DNA from: Pyrinomonadaceae bacterium
GTDB taxonomy: Bacteria > Acidobacteriota > Blastocatellia > Pyrinomonadales > Pyrinomonadaceae
Length of the DNA stretch: 64,000 nt
Assembly (NCBI GenBank): GCA_019694395.1
Contig: JAIBCC010000001.1
Location: forward strand, 62,001 to 126,000
Reading direction: 5' to 3'
Positions 54,541 through 63,973 of the stretch are shown here, one piece after another (the first letter of the stretch is position 1; every line of letters starts with the position of its first letter). The notes beneath the pieces were generated by a model that was not told the origin of the DNA, ran no database searches, and saw only the letters and a program-made list of their open reading frames with translations. The translations under genes and the position numbers were made by a program.

Positions 54541-55785
54541 ATGAAATTTTTCGTATGTATTTTTATCTTTTTTTTCCTAATAACAAATTATTCCTTTTCC
54601 CAAACCACAACTGAAAGAAAAAAAACAAAAATAAAAGATTTTGGCTCAAGTCTCAAACGCAAGACCAATCAAAATAAAGAATCAAAAAATTCAACGGAAA
54701 AATCAACCAATTCAGACGAAGATGTAATTCGGATTGATACTAATTTAGTAGTGCTCGATTGTTTGGTAACTGATGTAAAAGGCAATGTGATTACAGGTCT
54801 GACGGCAGAAGATTTTGTTATTAAAGAAGACAATAAAGAGCAACAAATTCAATCTTTTACGCTTGGAAATGATGCTAAAGTTCCGCGTTCAATTGTTTTG
54901 GTAATCGATTACAGCGGAAGCCAAAAACCCTATATTGAACGAAGCGTTGAGGCAGCAAAATTATTGGTTGATAAACTTCGTCCGAATGATTTGATGGCAA
55001 TTGTGACTGATGATGTTGAACTTATTGCCCAATTTACTTCGGACAAAATCAAACTCAAAAAAGAACTTAACGGTCTAAAAAAAACAGGCGGAATTTCGTT
55101 TTTCGGTTTTGGAAATTTTAACATCGGTAAAAGTAAGCAATTCAGTGCGCTTTATGCAGCTTTGAACGAGATGTTTGACGAAACCGATGTGCGTCCAATC
55201 ATCATTTTTCAAACTGACGGAGATGAGCTCCTATTTTTGAATGATCAGTTCGGGGATGAAATTTATCCCCAAAATGCCGGACGGAAAACGGGATTTTCCT
55301 CTACTGAATTGTTCGATTTGACCAATAAATCAAGAGCCTCAATTTACAGCGTTTTCGTCGGAGCTAAACTTTTGGGACTTTCTGAAGAAGAAAAGAAAAG
55401 GAAACAAGAGGCGGAACGTCGAAGATATTACAGATATTGGGGCATCAACCCTGATAGAATTCCTCCACTTACTCCTCAACAACAAGAAAGAGTAAAAGAA
55501 CAACAAGCTACAATCAAAAAATATTATCCGAATGGACTTCCCGATCCTCAGGAGTTTATGTCAAATCTAAGTCAACAAACCGGAGGTTGGATCGAATTTT
55601 TAGAAGAACCTGAACAGGCTGACGGCATTTATAACCGGATTCTAGCCGAACTAAATACCCGCTACATTATCGGTTACATTCCGACTAATGAAACTAAAGA
55701 CGGAAAAAAACGAGCCGTAAAAATTGAAATAAAAAACCATCCCGAATACAAAGTTTTGGGCAAAACGACTTATATTGCAAAATAA
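54541..55785 (+). CDS. Secreted VWFA-related protein, paralogue B
   Basis: A 414-residue protein, colinear with the preceding gene over its length: signal peptide ending near 'NYSFSQT', 'KIKDFGSSLKRK', 'DEDVIRIDTNLVVLDCLV' (segment), MIDAS 'DYSGSQ', 'IIFQTDGDEL', 'GLSEEEKK' and 'LNTRYIIGYIPTNE'. The pair clearly arose by tandem duplication. It ends 1 nt before the amidohydrolase start, so the two are probably co-translated. Its role is unknown; adhesion or scaffold functions in the periplasm are possible. Confidence 0.85.
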   Translation: MKFFVCIFIFFFLITNYSFSQTTTERKKTKIKDFGSSLKRKTNQNKESKNSTEKSTNSDEDVIRIDTNLVVLDCLVTDVKGNVITGLTAEDFVIKEDNKEQQIQSFTLGNDAKVPRSIVLVIDYSGSQKPYIERSVEAAKLLVDKLRPNDLMAIVTDDVELIAQFTSDKIKLKKELNGLKKTGGISFFGFGNFNIGKSKQFSALYAALNEMFDETDVRPIIIFQTDGDELLFLNDQFGDEIYPQNAGRKTGFSSTELFDLTNKSRASIYSVFVGAKLLGLSEEEKKRKQEAERRRYYRYWGINPDRIPPLTPQQQERVKEQQATIKKYYPNGLPDPQEFMSNLSQQTGGWIEFLEEPEQADGIYNRILAELNTRYIIGYIPTNETKDGKKRAVKIEIKNHPEYKVLGKTTYIAK

Positions 55786-55786
55786 A

Positions 55787-57526
55787 ATGGAAACGATTTT
55801 AATCAAAAAAGGGCGAGTTTTCAGTGGTTTCGATGAGCCTTCAAAAATTGCCGATGTTTTAGTTCAAAACGGTAAAGTTGCCCAAATTTCTGAAAACCCG
55901 ATTGAAATCGAAAATGCCAAAGTCATTGATGCCGAAGGCAAATGGGTATTGCCCGGTTTTATAGACAATCACACTCATTATGATGGCGAAATTTTGACCG
56001 CTCCGAGCCTTTCCGAATCTGTCCGTCATGGGGTCACAACGGTTTTACTGGGCGGCTGTTCCCTTTCATTTGTTTACGCCGATTTTGAAGATTGCGCCGA
56101 TATGTTCACCCGCGTTGAGGCTTTTCCGCGTGAAATTTTGTTTGAATTATTAAAGGACGGCAAAAGTTGGTCAACTCCGCAGGAATGGATCAATCACATT
56201 CAGAGTTTAAATGTCGGACCAAATGTCGCTTCTTTTATCGGTCATTCCGATATTCGTGCAAAAGTAATGGGAATTGACCGCAGCCTGAATGAATCCGAAA
56301 AACCCACTCTTGATGAAATAAATCAAATGCAAAAAATGCTTGAAGCGGCTTTGGATGCAGGATTTATCGGAATTTCGATGCAGCACAATCCATGGGATAA
56401 AATGGATGGTCGCCATTGGTCAAAACTTCTTCCGGCGGCTTATGCCAAAAGTAATGAAAGAAAGGCTTTAGTCGAAATTGTCCGCCGCCGAAATGCACAT
56501 TTGCAAGGCGTTCCCAATCTGGTCAATCGAGTTGCCGCGCTTTGGTATATGGCGCAAAGTTCTTCATTTTTTTGGCGCAAAAAACTAAAAACTTCGATGG
56601 TCGCAATGATGGATTTGAAAGGCGATCCATATATTCGCGGTGTCATCAGTGGAATTGCTTCATTTTTCAACAAATTATGCGGCGCGGATTTTCGTTTGCA
56701 AGCCTTTCCCGTTCCATTTACGGTTTATGCCAGAGGAATGGATCTGGTTATTTTTGAAGAGTTTCCGACCGGCGCACTTGCCCGCCATTTAGCCAATGAT
56801 TTGCAAAAGCGCAATGAAACACTGAAAGATGCGGAATATCGCCGTAAATTCAAAAAACATTACAAAAGTAAGCTCGCCCCGAAAGTCTGGCAAAAAGATT
56901 TTGGTGATGCTTATGTGTTGGACGCTCCTGATAAAAGCTGGATCGGGAAATCTTTTGGCGAAATTGCCATTGAACGAAATCAGCATCCGGTTGATACATT
57001 TTTGGACATTATCGTTGATTTGGACCAAGAAGTTTTGTGGCAAACCACGATTGGCAATCACGATCCGAAACGCTACAAAAAACTCTACAACGATCTGAAC
57101 GGGATTTTCGGTTTTGCCGATTCGGGCGCACATATCGGCAATATGGCTTTTTATAATTTTCCGCTTCGTGTGTTGCGGTATGTGCAGGAATCACACGAAA
57201 AAGGCGAGCCGCTAATGACTCTCGAAAAAGCGGTTTGGCGTTTGACCAAAGAAAATGCAGATTTTTTCAATCTTGATGCAGGAACTTTGGAAGAGAGCAA
57301 ACGGGCTGATTTAATCGTTATTAATCCCAATAAACTTTCTGATAAAGTTCACGAATACCACAACGCAGAATTTTTGGGCGGCTATAAAAGATTAGTCAAC
57401 CGCAATGATGAAGTGGTTGATTTGGTTTTAATAAACGGCAAAACTGCCTGGGAAAACGGAACTTTCAGCGAAAAATTCGGTAACGAAAGATTTGGAAGTT
57501 TTCTCAAAGGAAATCATCATTATTAA
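55787..57526 (+). CDS. N-acyl-D-amino-acid deacylase family amidohydrolase
   Basis: I start at the ATG at 55787 (579 residues), 1 nt after the upstream stop; an upstream TTG would overlap. The fold is amidohydrolase: 'VLPGFIDNHTHYDGEI' carries the HxH metal pair (near residue 65), then 'GVTTVLLGGCSLS', and a C-terminal 'GTLEESKRADLIVINP'. Such enzymes hydrolyse N-acyl-D-amino acids or related amides. No signal peptide is seen, so it is probably cytoplasmic. The 3' end overlaps the convergent msrC-type gene by 4 nt. A paralogue is at 59592. Confidence 0.83.
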   Translation: METILIKKGRVFSGFDEPSKIADVLVQNGKVAQISENPIEIENAKVIDAEGKWVLPGFIDNHTHYDGEILTAPSLSESVRHGVTTVLLGGCSLSFVYADFEDCADMFTRVEAFPREILFELLKDGKSWSTPQEWINHIQSLNVGPNVASFIGHSDIRAKVMGIDRSLNESEKPTLDEINQMQKMLEAALDAGFIGISMQHNPWDKMDGRHWSKLLPAAYAKSNERKALVEIVRRRNAHLQGVPNLVNRVAALWYMAQSSSFFWRKKLKTSMVAMMDLKGDPYIRGVISGIASFFNKLCGADFRLQAFPVPFTVYARGMDLVIFEEFPTGALARHLANDLQKRNETLKDAEYRRKFKKHYKSKLAPKVWQKDFGDAYVLDAPDKSWIGKSFGEIAIERNQHPVDTFLDIIVDLDQEVLWQTTIGNHDPKRYKKLYNDLNGIFGFADSGAHIGNMAFYNFPLRVLRYVQESHEKGEPLMTLEKAVWRLTKENADFFNLDAGTLEESKRADLIVINPNKLSDKVHEYHNAEFLGGYKRLVNRNDEVVDLVLINGKTAWENGTFSEKFGNERFGSFLKGNHHY

Positions 57527-58008
57527 ATCAAACTTTCAATAATTTTAATAATTTCGCCCAAACCTTCTGCATCTATTTCGCTGAAATCATTTAGTTTATC
57601 GCTGTCCACATCCAAAACACCGAAAACCTCTCCATCTTTTTCAAAAATCGGCAAAACAATTTCCGATTTTGAAGCCGAAGCACAGGCAATATGTTCCGGA
57701 AATTCATCAACATTCGGCACAATGGCAGTTTCGCGCGTCGTGTAAGCGTGACCGCAAACGCCCTTGTCAAAATCAATTCTGGTGCAGGCAATCGGACCTT
57801 GGAAAGCGTTCAAAACCAGTTGATTTTCTTTTTTCAAATAAAATCCAACCCAAAAGAAATCAAATGCTTCCTTCAAAACTGCACAAATATTTGCCAGATT
57901 TGCCACCAAATCAGTTTCGCCCGAAACCAACGCCTCAATTTGCGGAATAATTTCTTCGTAAATTATTTTTCTGTCCGCAGTTTTTGAAAATGCTAAACTT
58001 TCTGCCAT
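57523..58008 (-). CDS. msrC: Free methionine-(R)-sulfoxide reductase (GAF domain)
   Basis: A 161-residue single GAF-domain protein. It has 'WVGFYLKKENQLVL', 'FQGPIACTRIDFDKGVCGHAY', 'VDEFPEHIACASASKSEIVLP' (shown in parts) and 'VLDVDSD'. The three cysteines in CTRI, GVCG and IACA match the catalytic and resolving cysteines of fRMsr, which reduces free methionine-R-sulfoxide with thioredoxin. Length is as expected for the family. It is convergent with, and overlaps, the deacylase gene. Confidence 0.88.
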   Translation of the reverse strand: MAESLAFSKTADRKIIYEEIIPQIEALVSGETDLVANLANICAVLKEAFDFFWVGFYLKKENQLVLNAFQGPIACTRIDFDKGVCGHAYTTRETAIVPNVDEFPEHIACASASKSEIVLPIFEKDGEVFGVLDVDSDKLNDFSEIDAEGLGEIIKIIESLI

Positions 58009-58067
58009 AAGTTGAGTTTAGCAAAATTTACTTGGCAAAAGAAAAAAACAGGTCTAAAATTTTCTTA

Positions 58068-58259
58068 ATGACAGTAAAAAATTTAGCAAAAAAAGAAATC
58101 AAGAAACCACGAAAACCGTTTAACGAAAAAAATCAAGCAGCAATTTTGATGATTGATTCTTGGCTTGATGGAGATGAAACTGAGCAAAAACAAACCTTTG
58201 AATATCTAAAAAAAGCCCTTGACGAAGATAGACTATCTGACCGTAAATTATTTGAATGA
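58068..58259 (+). CDS. Putative antitoxin of a PIN-type toxin-antitoxin pair
   Basis: A 63-residue ORF from the ATG at 58068; the frame extends upstream only to a TTG. The N-terminus is very basic ('MTVKNLAKKEIKKPRKPF') and the rest acidic ('WLDGDETEQKQTFEYLKKAL'), a split often seen in antitoxins. Its stop overlaps the PIN gene start (ATGA). I do not recognise a named antitoxin fold; assignment depends on the partner gene. Confidence 0.65.
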   Translation: MTVKNLAKKEIKKPRKPFNEKNQAAILMIDSWLDGDETEQKQTFEYLKKALDEDRLSDRKLFE

Positions 58260-58702
58260 TTATAGTTCTTGATACCTCAATAATTGGAATTGTCACAAAC
58301 CCCAAATCTTCTCCAACCAGTTTTGCCTGCACCGCTTGGCTGAAAACCAAATTAGCCAACGGTGATGAGATTTTTTTGCCTGAGATTTGTGATTACGAGA
58401 TTAGACGCGAACTGATTAGAGCAAACAAAGTTCAAGGTTTATCTCGCCTTGATTCGTTCAAACACACATTAAATTACTTACCAATCACAACTGAAACAAT
58501 GCTCAAAGCGGCTGAATTTTGGGCTTTAACAAGACAAAAAGGAAAGCCGACAGCACCTGATTTAGCTCTTGATGGTGATATGATTTTGTCGGCTCAAACT
58601 TATATTCTGGAAGAAACTTTAGGTGAAAATGCTGTGATTGCCACAACCAATGTCAAACATTTAAGCTTTTTTACAGATGCAAAAGAATGGACAAATATTT
58701 AG
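58256..58702 (+). CDS. VapC-like PIN-domain ribonuclease toxin
   Basis: A 148-residue PIN-domain protein. Acidic residues are seen in 'IVLDTSII' (Asp6), 'PEICDYEIRREL' (Glu) and 'LALDGDMILSAQ' (Asp). The usual fourth acidic position, near 'VIATTNVKHL', has Thr-Asn. VapC-type toxins cut RNA, often tRNA. It overlaps the antitoxin by 4 nt and the downstream phosphatase gene by 16 nt, so all three may be translated together. Confidence 0.78.
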   Translation: MIIVLDTSIIGIVTNPKSSPTSFACTAWLKTKLANGDEIFLPEICDYEIRRELIRANKVQGLSRLDSFKHTLNYLPITTETMLKAAEFWALTRQKGKPTAPDLALDGDMILSAQTYILEETLGENAVIATTNVKHLSFFTDAKEWTNI

Positions 58703-59553
58703 AAAACGAACTCCAAACCGCCATCGCCCTTGCCCGAAAAGCAAGCACAGCAATCTTAGAGATTTACCAAACTGATTTTGAAGTTGAAGAAAAAACAACT
58801 AAAGACAATCACACCGAGCCCGTCACGATTGCCGATAAAATTGCCAGCAAAATCATTGTCGAAGGACTAGCCGAAACTTTTCCCGATGATTGGATTTTAT
58901 CCGAAGAAGAACACGATGCAATTGACACAAGAATAACAAGATCAAAAGTTTGGATGATAGATCCGATTGACGGAACAAAAGGTTTTGTCGAAAAAGCGGG
59001 CGATTTTGCGGTGCAAATCGGGTTAGTGGAAAACGGTGAGCCGGTCCTCGGTGTTGTGCTTCAACCAACCAAAAACCTCTTGTATTTTGCGACCAAAGGC
59101 AACGGGGCATTTATGGTTGAAAATAATAAAGAACCAATCAAAATGCTGGTTTCAGATAAAACCGATTTTACCCAAATGACTCTTGCCGAAAGCCGTTCGC
59201 ATCGAAGTCCGAGAATGAAAGAATTGGTTCAACATTTTGGTTTCAAAGGTGAATTTCAACACGGCTCAGTCGGATTAAAAGTTGCGTTTTTAGCCAGAAA
59301 AGTTGCAGATGCCTACATTCATCTCAGCCCGCGCACAAAATTTTGGGATACTGCCGCCCCGCAAATGATTTTGCAGGAAGCAGGCGGAACTCTCACAGAT
59401 TTGTTTGGTAAAAAAATAGATTACACGGCTGCTGATGTGCAAAATTACAACGGGATTTTGGCTACAAACGGCATTGCTCACGAAAAAATTGTCGAACATT
59501 TGAAACCTTTTTTAACCAAGTTTGGGAGACCAAAATTTAAAACGAAGACCTAA
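58687..59553 (+). CDS. CysQ-like 3'(2'),5'-bisphosphate nucleotidase / inositol-phosphatase family
   Basis: A 288-residue protein. Metal-site motifs of the family are 'LSEEEHDA', 'WMIDPIDGTKGFV' and 'FWDTAAPQMILQEAGG'. 'EPVTIADKIAS' near residue 40 is typical of CysQ/HAL2 types, which recycle the 3'-phosphoadenosine phosphate left from sulfate assimilation. It could also act on inositol phosphates. The start at 58687 lies inside the end of the PIN toxin gene. Confidence 0.83.
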   Translation: MDKYLENELQTAIALARKASTAILEIYQTDFEVEEKTTKDNHTEPVTIADKIASKIIVEGLAETFPDDWILSEEEHDAIDTRITRSKVWMIDPIDGTKGFVEKAGDFAVQIGLVENGEPVLGVVLQPTKNLLYFATKGNGAFMVENNKEPIKMLVSDKTDFTQMTLAESRSHRSPRMKELVQHFGFKGEFQHGSVGLKVAFLARKVADAYIHLSPRTKFWDTAAPQMILQEAGGTLTDLFGKKIDYTAADVQNYNGILATNGIAHEKIVEHLKPFLTKFGRPKFKTKT

Positions 59554-59570
59554 AACTTCAATCAATTTTT

Positions 59571-59597
59571 TTACTTTTTACTTTTTACTTTTTACTT
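59571..59597. repeat. Heptanucleotide repeat (ACTTTTT)x3-4 at the convergent gene junction
   Basis: Three to four copies of a 7-bp unit overlap the stop codon of the minus-strand deacylase gene. The poly-T/A character may also help termination of cysQ-type gene transcription. Confidence 0.65.
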
Positions 59598-61268
59598 GTT
59601 CACCTTTCCAACGCCCCACAATGCTCTACCTGAATATTTGCCGGTGTGTTCGCCATCTTTTAACATCTGCACACCATTAACGAAAACATCACGCACACCG
59701 ACCGAATATTGATGCGGTTTTTCAAAGGTGGCTTTGTCGGCAATCGTGTTCGGATCAAAAATAACCACATCAGCAAAATAGCCTTTTTTCAAAAAGCCGC
59801 GACGGTCTAATTCCAAATTTGTAGCAGGCAGACTCGTCAAACGCCTAATCGCTTCCGGCAAGGAAATTACTTTTTCTTCCCGAACGTATTTGCCCAACAG
59901 CCGCGCAAAATTTCCGTAGGAACGGGGATGCGGATTTGATTTGAGGAAAACGCCTTCGGGTGCTTGCGAAGCCGCGTCCGAACCGAATGAAACCCACGGA
60001 TATTTGATCTGTTTTTTGATATTGTCTTCGTTCATCAAAAAATAAATTGTATCCACGCGGGATTTATCTTCAAACATCAAATCGAGAACCGTATTTTCGG
60101 GATCAGTGCCGCGCATTTTGGCGACTTCGGCAAGAGTTTTACCGACATATTGTTTTAATTTATCGTTGCGGAAACCTGAAAAAAGAACTCTGTCGGGCGA
60201 ACCTGCCGCTAAGCGAAGGTTTTCCCATTTATCTGAAACCGTTCTCATTTCGTCCAAGATTTTTTTGCGAGTTTCGGGATTTTGCAGACGTTTGAAAAGT
60301 TCTTCGTAACCGCCGCTCAATGCCCACGGCGGAATCGAAGCGTCCAATCCTGTCGCGCCTGCCGGATAGGTATACATATCGGCAGTGATTTTCATCCCTT
60401 TTTTTCGAGCGGCTTCGACCATTGCCAGAACCTTATCCATTTTTGCCCAATTATCTTTTCCGGCGGCTTTCAAATGATAAATTTCAGCGGGAATTTTTGC
60501 TTCGCGTGAGATGCGGAGAAGCTCTTCGACCGCTTCGACAAACTGATTTCCCTCGCTTCTCATATGTGAAATGTATTTACCTCGATATTTGGCGGCAACC
60601 TTACACATTTCGATTAGTTCTTCGGTTTTGGCATAAAAAGCAGGAGCATAAATCAGAGAAGAACCGATTCCTAATGCGCCTGCTTCCATCTCTTTGCGGA
60701 CAAGCTCACGCATTTGCTCCATTTGTTCGGGCGTGGGCGGTTTGTCTTCTTCACCGATAACATATTGGCGAATGGTGGTCGCACCAATAAACGAAGCCAC
60801 GTTTTGCGAAATGCCGCGTTTTTCGAGGTATTGGAGATACTCGGCAAGCGTCGTCCATTCGATCTTGTATTTAAAATCACCTTGGAAATCAATTGCCTGT
60901 TTTTTCATCCGGTCATTAAGCGGTCCCATCGAATCGCCTTCGCCCATAATTTGAGTGGTAATTCCCTGCTTTAATTCGCCCATCGAACGCGGGTCAATAA
61001 TCAGCGATTCGGTTGACCACGAAAGCATATTGATAAAACCCGGTGCAACAGCTAACCCATTTGCATCAACAACATCTGTCGCCTTTGCTTTGCTCAAATT
61101 TCCGATTGCCGTGACTTTATCGCCTTTGATACCGACATCGCCCTTAAAAGGTTTTCCGCCGCTTCCATCGTAGATCGTGCCGTTTTTGATGATGACATCA
61201 AACTCTTGGGCAAAGGAAGTAAAAACGAAAATGGTTAAAAGAATTAGGAAAGCAAAGATTTTTTTCAT
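59592..61268 (-). CDS. Secreted amidohydrolase, N-acyl-D-amino-acid deacylase-like, HxH motif absent
   Basis: A 558-residue protein with a signal peptide ('LLTIFVFTSFAQEF'). The amidohydrolase frame is clear ('VIIKNGTIYDGSGGKPFKGD', 'GLAVAPGFINMLSW', 'QGITTQIMGEGDSMGP'). At the place of the HxH metal pair the sequence reads GFINMLSWSTE with no histidine. Later parts are kept: 'PAEIYHLKAAG', 'ADMYTYPAGATG', 'WVSFGSDA' and 'LKKGYFADVVIFDP'. I believe a group of related proteins shares this change, so it is probably a distinct, perhaps single-metal, subfamily. It is a single gene. Confidence 0.8.
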   Translation of the reverse strand: MKKIFAFLILLTIFVFTSFAQEFDVIIKNGTIYDGSGGKPFKGDVGIKGDKVTAIGNLSKAKATDVVDANGLAVAPGFINMLSWSTESLIIDPRSMGELKQGITTQIMGEGDSMGPLNDRMKKQAIDFQGDFKYKIEWTTLAEYLQYLEKRGISQNVASFIGATTIRQYVIGEEDKPPTPEQMEQMRELVRKEMEAGALGIGSSLIYAPAFYAKTEELIEMCKVAAKYRGKYISHMRSEGNQFVEAVEELLRISREAKIPAEIYHLKAAGKDNWAKMDKVLAMVEAARKKGMKITADMYTYPAGATGLDASIPPWALSGGYEELFKRLQNPETRKKILDEMRTVSDKWENLRLAAGSPDRVLFSGFRNDKLKQYVGKTLAEVAKMRGTDPENTVLDLMFEDKSRVDTIYFLMNEDNIKKQIKYPWVSFGSDAASQAPEGVFLKSNPHPRSYGNFARLLGKYVREEKVISLPEAIRRLTSLPATNLELDRRGFLKKGYFADVVIFDPNTIADKATFEKPHQYSVGVRDVFVNGVQMLKDGEHTGKYSGRALWGVGKVNK

Positions 61269-61352
61269 AATTTTGGAAAGCTGTTAGTTTGAATGGAACA
61301 GGTCAAGTTTAATCGAAAAAGCAGAATTTTCAAGCAAACTGACAAATAAAAA

Positions 61353-61374
61353 GGACGAAGCCGAAACTTCGTCC
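61353..61374 (-). terminator. Terminator after the 61418 gene
   Basis: Perfect arms GGACGAAG (61353-61360) and CTTCGTCC (61367-61374). On the minus strand the stem is followed by TTTTTATTT. Confidence 0.8.
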
Positions 61375-61417
61375 AATTAAAAGTGTAATTAATAAATCAA
61401 TCTTCGACGCTAAGCGA

Positions 61418-61918
61418 TTATTCATCCGGATTGATTTCTTTTTCTGACTTGCCTAAAAAACAACTTCCTTGGTCTGTTTTAACCGATGCAGTAACTACAA
61501 AAAATATTCTCGCACCATTTGGAATTGTTAATTTTGTTCCTTTTGGTAAATAGAGTCTTTTAGTTTCATTGGTTTCAGGTGTTTGTTCAACTACATCATC
61601 GTTTGGGCTAGGACGGCTCAAAAAAACAGTTTGAAGATCTTTTTCACCCCTTTTTACGGTTAGTTTTGCGGTTTGTGTAACTTCACCATTTTGAAAAGAC
61701 GCACTATACAGCCAAAGTGAAAGCGAATGGATTTCGTGCTCATCATCATTTTCTTGAATATTAGCTTCAACATTAACACGATAACTCCCTGTTAACCCAA
61801 TGTTTTCACAAGGTGCATAGGTTGTCTTAGACCATGACCATTTCTTCTCACTAAAAGCATAAACATTCAGGCAAAAATTAAAAAGTAACAAAATGAAAAT
61901 TATGAATATTCGTATCAT
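61418..61918 (-). CDS. Secreted protein of unknown function
   Basis: A 166-residue protein with an N-terminal signal peptide ('FILLLFNFCLNVYAFSE'). The mature part is beta-rich ('SYRVNVEANIQEND', 'SLSLWLYSASFQNGE', 'TAKLTVKRGEKDLQ') with two cysteines, one near the end (SCFLGKSEK). No family is recognised. It begins 6 nt after the stop of the large unknown gene upstream and shares its terminator, so the two form an operon. Confidence 0.65.
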   Translation of the reverse strand: MIRIFIIFILLLFNFCLNVYAFSEKKWSWSKTTYAPCENIGLTGSYRVNVEANIQENDDEHEIHSLSLWLYSASFQNGEVTQTAKLTVKRGEKDLQTVFLSRPSPNDDVVEQTPETNETKRLYLPKGTKLTIPNGARIFFVVTASVKTDQGSCFLGKSEKEINPDE

Positions 61919-61924
61919 AGAAAA

Positions 61925-63925
61925 CTAACCCACCTTTACAAGTCTGATTTCTTGAAGTCGCATTTCAACATTTCTATAGAGATAGATTCTAAATTCAAAC
62001 TGTTTATTCTGTATTTCATTTGAAACTGAAAATTCCAACATTTGAGTTCTCTGTAAAGCTCCATTACATGCCAGAAGATCCAGAGGGGTTGTTACAAATG
62101 GAGTTCCTGATATTCCATTAAACCGAGCAACTTGAAATTCAAGAACAGGTTTTCGGTCATTAAAAGGGATGTTAAAAGTTGTGCATGTATAGGTAAAAAA
62201 TACTCGATAAATCCCCTTTTCAAGTGCTACATATGGACCAAATGTATGAAACTGTTTTTCCACAATTTCGTTTGGTTCTGACACCCATTCTGTGCCAACC
62301 AATTTGCCGTAATTATGTCCAAGTGAACTATCCAAATGCGGATACCATACCCATAGGGTGTCCGAAACTCTGGGATTTCTAATACTTGTTTTAGTCTCCA
62401 CTTTTGTGGGTTCATTTTTTGTTTCTTCTTTCTTTATTGGAGTTGGAACAACATTATCTTCCCCAAACCCAACGGTCATAGCTATTTCTTTTCCACCTGA
62501 AATAGTTTGCTGTTCACTAAACGTTTGGTCAAAAAATCCGCGTGTCGTCATTTGTGATAATTGAAAAAAGCTTATTGCCGAAACGACAGGCACGCTTCCT
62601 TCAAACATCCGTTTCACATCTGAAAGATTCTTACGGAATTCATTCCGCATCTGTTTCCTTCTTTGCTCATTTTGTTCCTTAGTTTTTGAATCATCGGTGT
62701 TTTTATACTCAGCAATATCTTGAGTTGTATATTTTCCATCAGCCCCAAAAACATCAAGTATGTTAAAACCTCCATCCACAGTATCTTTATAGTCTGTTTT
62801 GCCAGAAGACATCTGATTTCTTGAATGTTCGTAAGCATAGTTAGAAAGGGTTTCCAATAGAGTATCTAATTTACTTTCATCACTTGCCAGCTTATCATCT
62901 ACAATCTTCTTAATTTCGCCTTTCGTTGCGTTAATAGAGATGCCATTATTCATCAGCACCATTATTTTTTGATTTTCATCATTAATTGTTGTTTGTTGGA
63001 ATAGTTGATTTGAGGCAAAAAAATTGTCGAGAATGTTTTTTCTTTCATCTGAATTTAGTGTATAACCTGAGCGTTTTCTGATTGTCACATCAACAGATTT
63101 TTTATAAATGTCCGTGAAGTCATACTTTTGTTTTGCGCCATTGCCAACCGGAACAATCAAAAGTTTTTGATCTCCACTTCCTGTTGATTGAATATCATTC
63201 ACTAATTTATTAAATCTTTCTCCCGCTGACCTAAAATAAATTTGGTAATCAGTTGATAAATATGTAACTTCAACCGAAGTAAAAAATCTTAGTCTAAAAT
63301 CTGATTTTTGGGTTGCATTTAGTTTACGCCAATCATCAGTATTAACATCAACTAAAAAAGCGACATCAAATTGAGATTTATTGGAAGGACTAAATTCAAA
63401 AGGCTTCGGTCTGTCAATTAGTCTTTTTCCATCATCGCTGGAGAAATCAGTAATTTCTAATTGAACTTTCCAATTTACCAAGTCTTCCAGACTACCATCA
63501 AATGTTTTGTCCTTAAGTTCATCTAAGGCTTTGGTTTTTTCTAAAACAACTGCTCTGGTTTTAGAATTCCTAAAATAGTCTTCAATAGTCAGGATAGCAC
63601 GGAAAGATTGATTAGGAATTATTACCCGACCACTTTCGTCAAATAGGTTTTTCGTTTCCCCCCCGCCAAGGTATACTTTACCTGCAATGATGCGTAAGGC
63701 AGATAAAATACTGAATTTGTTAAGATCATTGTCAAGTGCAACATTAACAGCAACTTCACTGTTCTGACCATTTGCATCTGGTAACTGAATTGTATATGTC
63801 TTAATTGAGGCTTTCCCAATGAGGAACTTTCCCGATTGTGTTTGTCCAAAAACGGGATTTAAAGCGTAGATAGCGATAAAAAAAGCAATCGCTGAAGTAA
63901 AATTAAAACAAAAAGATTTTTTCAT
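61925..63925 (-). CDS. Large secreted protein of unknown function
   Basis: I start at the ATG at 63925 (666 residues), which has GGAG upstream and gives a signal peptide ending near 'NPVFGQTQ'. The longer frame to 63964 adds only a polar leader. The protein has a beta-rich N-terminal third, a Lys/Asp-rich helical middle with 'TKEQNEQRRKQMRNEF', and a beta-rich C-terminal domain from about 530 with 'VSDTLWVWYPHLDSS' and 'KGIYRVFFTYTC'. No catalytic motif or named domain is recognised. The 166-aa secreted protein gene follows. Confidence 0.65.
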   Translation of the reverse strand: MKKSFCFNFTSAIAFFIAIYALNPVFGQTQSGKFLIGKASIKTYTIQLPDANGQNSEVAVNVALDNDLNKFSILSALRIIAGKVYLGGGETKNLFDESGRVIIPNQSFRAILTIEDYFRNSKTRAVVLEKTKALDELKDKTFDGSLEDLVNWKVQLEITDFSSDDGKRLIDRPKPFEFSPSNKSQFDVAFLVDVNTDDWRKLNATQKSDFRLRFFTSVEVTYLSTDYQIYFRSAGERFNKLVNDIQSTGSGDQKLLIVPVGNGAKQKYDFTDIYKKSVDVTIRKRSGYTLNSDERKNILDNFFASNQLFQQTTINDENQKIMVLMNNGISINATKGEIKKIVDDKLASDESKLDTLLETLSNYAYEHSRNQMSSGKTDYKDTVDGGFNILDVFGADGKYTTQDIAEYKNTDDSKTKEQNEQRRKQMRNEFRKNLSDVKRMFEGSVPVVSAISFFQLSQMTTRGFFDQTFSEQQTISGGKEIAMTVGFGEDNVVPTPIKKEETKNEPTKVETKTSIRNPRVSDTLWVWYPHLDSSLGHNYGKLVGTEWVSEPNEIVEKQFHTFGPYVALEKGIYRVFFTYTCTTFNIPFNDRKPVLEFQVARFNGISGTPFVTTPLDLLACNGALQRTQMLEFSVSNEIQNKQFEFRIYLYRNVEMRLQEIRLVKVG

Positions 63926-63973
63926 TTTTATTTCTCCAACCCTAGGTTCTGTTGACATAAGCAATTTTCATTA

